Origin: Mesorhizobium sp. B4-1-4
GTDB lineage: Bacteria > Pseudomonadota > Alphaproteobacteria > Rhizobiales > Rhizobiaceae
Length of the DNA stretch: 64,000 bases
Reading direction: 5' to 3'
NCBI RefSeq assembly: GCF_006439395.2
Contig: NZ_CP083950.1
Span: 4,577,001-4,641,000 of the forward strand
Part shown: in pieces, positions 62,743 through 64,000 of the stretch
Layout: every line of letters begins with the position of its first letter
How positions within the stretch are numbered: position 1 is the first letter of the stretch
Translations under genes and position numbers: made by a program
Notes under the pieces: model-generated
Database searches by the model: none
Told to the model about the DNA's origin: nothing
Seen by the model: the letters and a program-made list of their open reading frames with translations, nothing else

Positions 62743-64000
62743 ATGTTGGGGACCATTCGTGCCTTCTGGAACGATCAACGCGGCATAGCGATGATCCTCG
62801 TCGCCATCATGCTGCCCGTGCTTATCGGCTTCGCGCTGCTAGCCATCGACATGAGCCGCGCCAACGGGCTGCACAACGACCTGCAGAAAGGCGTTGATGG
62901 TCTAGCGCTGGCGGCCGCCGCCGAACTGGACGGTAGAACAGACAGCATCATCAGAGCCAACAGCGCCGTTGCCAACCTTGTCTCGAACGGTACTTTGTTT
63001 TCGACGTCTGGCTCTCATGCGATCGTCTTGGCCGATGTTACCGTGACCTATCTGACCGGGATACCAGCCAGCGACGACACGGCTCTTAGTGCGGCAGGCG
63101 TCGATGCCAATGGCGTTAACTGGGCAAGCACCGACCCCAAAGCAGTGTCCTTCGCGGAAGTCACCGTGAAGGCGGCCGGCGCAGGTTCCTTCGCGACGAT
63201 CTTCCCCGCAAGTCTCCTCGGCAGCAAGGATACGATGGACATTCAACCACAAGCGGTTGCCGGCTTCGTTCAATCTATCTGCGAAACGGTGCCGCTTTTC
63301 ATGTGCAATCCCTTCGAGACAACAGACCCGTCGACCAGCAAGACGATCCAGCAGGCTTTCGCTTCGGGGGATACCTACGGCCGGGAGTTTCGCGTCCTCA
63401 AGGTCGATTCCAACCCGGGGCCGGGCAATTTCGGACTGATCGATAACAACCTGAGCTCTTTGCGCGACGCCATTGCGATCGGCACTTCCGGCACCTGCTA
63501 TAGCCGCGATTCCCTGACCACCAAGACCGGCGTCACCCTCGGCCAGGTCAATACAGGCCTCAATGTCCGGTTCGATCTCTATAGCGGCTCCCTGAACAAG
63601 AACAACAAGGATTTCAACTACAGGCCGGCCACCAATGTTCGCAAAGGCCAGAAGACCGGCTGCAGCAAATACGATCCGGTGACTGACAACACCGCGCTAC
63701 CCTTGCCCCCAGGCGCCAACTACGTCGACGCCAAGGGAATGTCCGACCAGATCGCGTCTCAGGGTTTTTGGAGCAGTTACTGGTCGATCAACCACGGGAC
63801 GACATATCCGAATGTCCCCAGCGCCACCAACCCGACCGGAACAAAGACCGCGCCAGCTTCCCGATATGACGTCTACAAATATGAGATTTCTCACGGTTTC
63901 GTCAGTGACAAGTCATTGGCACCGACCAAGGAAACGGGCGACCCGTCCTGCTACAAGGGCGACGCGCCAACCGTAGACCCAGAACGCCGGTTGCTGAACA
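62743..64000 (+). CDS. TadG-like pilus assembly protein, truncated by the window edge
   Basis: An open frame of 419 codons with no stop to the window edge; checked codon by codon. The N-terminus WNDQRGIAMILVAIMLPVLIGFALLAIDM is the TadE/TadG-type membrane helix, followed by LHNDLQKGVDGLALAAAAELDG. The rest is an extracytoplasmic Thr/Ser/Asn/Asp-rich domain with several cysteines (SICETVPLFMCNP, GTCYSR, KTGCSK). TadG proteins are membrane-anchored minor pilin-like or adhesin-like components. There is no good match to the von Willebrand domain in the part seen. Confidence 0.87.
   Translation, partial: MLGTIRAFWNDQRGIAMILVAIMLPVLIGFALLAIDMSRANGLHNDLQKGVDGLALAAAAELDGRTDSIIRANSAVANLVSNGTLFSTSGSHAIVLADVTVTYLTGIPASDDTALSAAGVDANGVNWASTDPKAVSFAEVTVKAAGAGSFATIFPASLLGSKDTMDIQPQAVAGFVQSICETVPLFMCNPFETTDPSTSKTIQQAFASGDTYGREFRVLKVDSNPGPGNFGLIDNNLSSLRDAIAIGTSGTCYSRDSLTTKTGVTLGQVNTGLNVRFDLYSGSLNKNNKDFNYRPATNVRKGQKTGCSKYDPVTDNTALPLPPGANYVDAKGMSDQIASQGFWSSYWSINHGTTYPNVPSATNPTGTKTAPASRYDVYKYEISHGFVSDKSLAPTKETGDPSCYKGDAPTVDPERRLLN

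Overview
The window reads as a chromosomal segment of an alphaproteobacterium of the Rhizobiales, most likely Mesorhizobium or a close relative. The reasons are high GC, gene order (rplU-rpmA, obgE-proB-proA, nadD, rsfS-rlmH, an EnvC-like gene, ctpA, rppH), L21 with a C-terminal helix-hairpin-helix tail, CtrA-type promoter sites, and GC-rich palindromic intergenic repeats. This assignment is inferred from protein and gene-order recognition; no database search was run.

Layout. 1-6500: a branched-chain amino acid type ABC transporter on the minus strand (livH, livM, livG, livF, a small membrane protein, and the binding protein with its own terminator). 6836-10893: a hydroxyproline catabolic operon (epimerase, FAD dehydrogenase, DapA-family deaminase) with a divergent GntR regulator and two AT-rich palindromic operators. 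10894-17956: a small secreted protein with a decayed paralogue, mmsA with a divergent LysR regulator, a secreted protein, and a translationally coupled pair of lipoproteins (phospholipase A2-like and phospholipase D-like). 17986-21742: D-alanine/alanine metabolism (dadA, two Rnk/GreA-like genes, alr). 21837-37248: a housekeeping run: rppH, a divergent polysaccharide deacetylase, ctpA, an EnvC-like factor, rlmH, rsfS, a MscS channel, an MFS transporter, nadD, proA, proB, obgE, an endonuclease/phosphatase-family enzyme, a GNAT acetyltransferase, rpmA and rplU.

37686-50473: a tRNA-Ser(CGA) gene followed by a 12.7-kb integrated element. It is bounded by a 14-base direct repeat of the tRNA 3' end and has a tyrosine integrase at each end. 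It carries an AlpA-like regulator, a primase-helicase, a cluster of GCTCTGAT iterons around an AT-rich inverted repeat (probable origin), and a minus-strand operon of small phage-like genes ending in a 772-residue tail tape-measure protein. No capsid, portal, large terminase, tail tube or lysis gene was recognised. It looks like a phage satellite or a P4-like integrative element rather than a complete prophage, and it is the most unusual part of the window.

50760-64000: an acyltransferase and an isoprenylcysteine methyltransferase-like gene, then a Tad (Flp) pilus locus in two divergent blocks. The minus-strand block is cpaF/tadA, tadB, tadC, a TPR lipoprotein and the prepilin peptidase cpaA. 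The plus-strand block is three tandem Flp pilins, cpaB, cpaC, a small lipoprotein and a TadG-like protein that runs off the right edge. A PAP2-family phosphatase lies between them. The pilin promoter region has a perfect TTAA-N7-TTAA CtrA-type box directly upstream of a sigma-70-like promoter.
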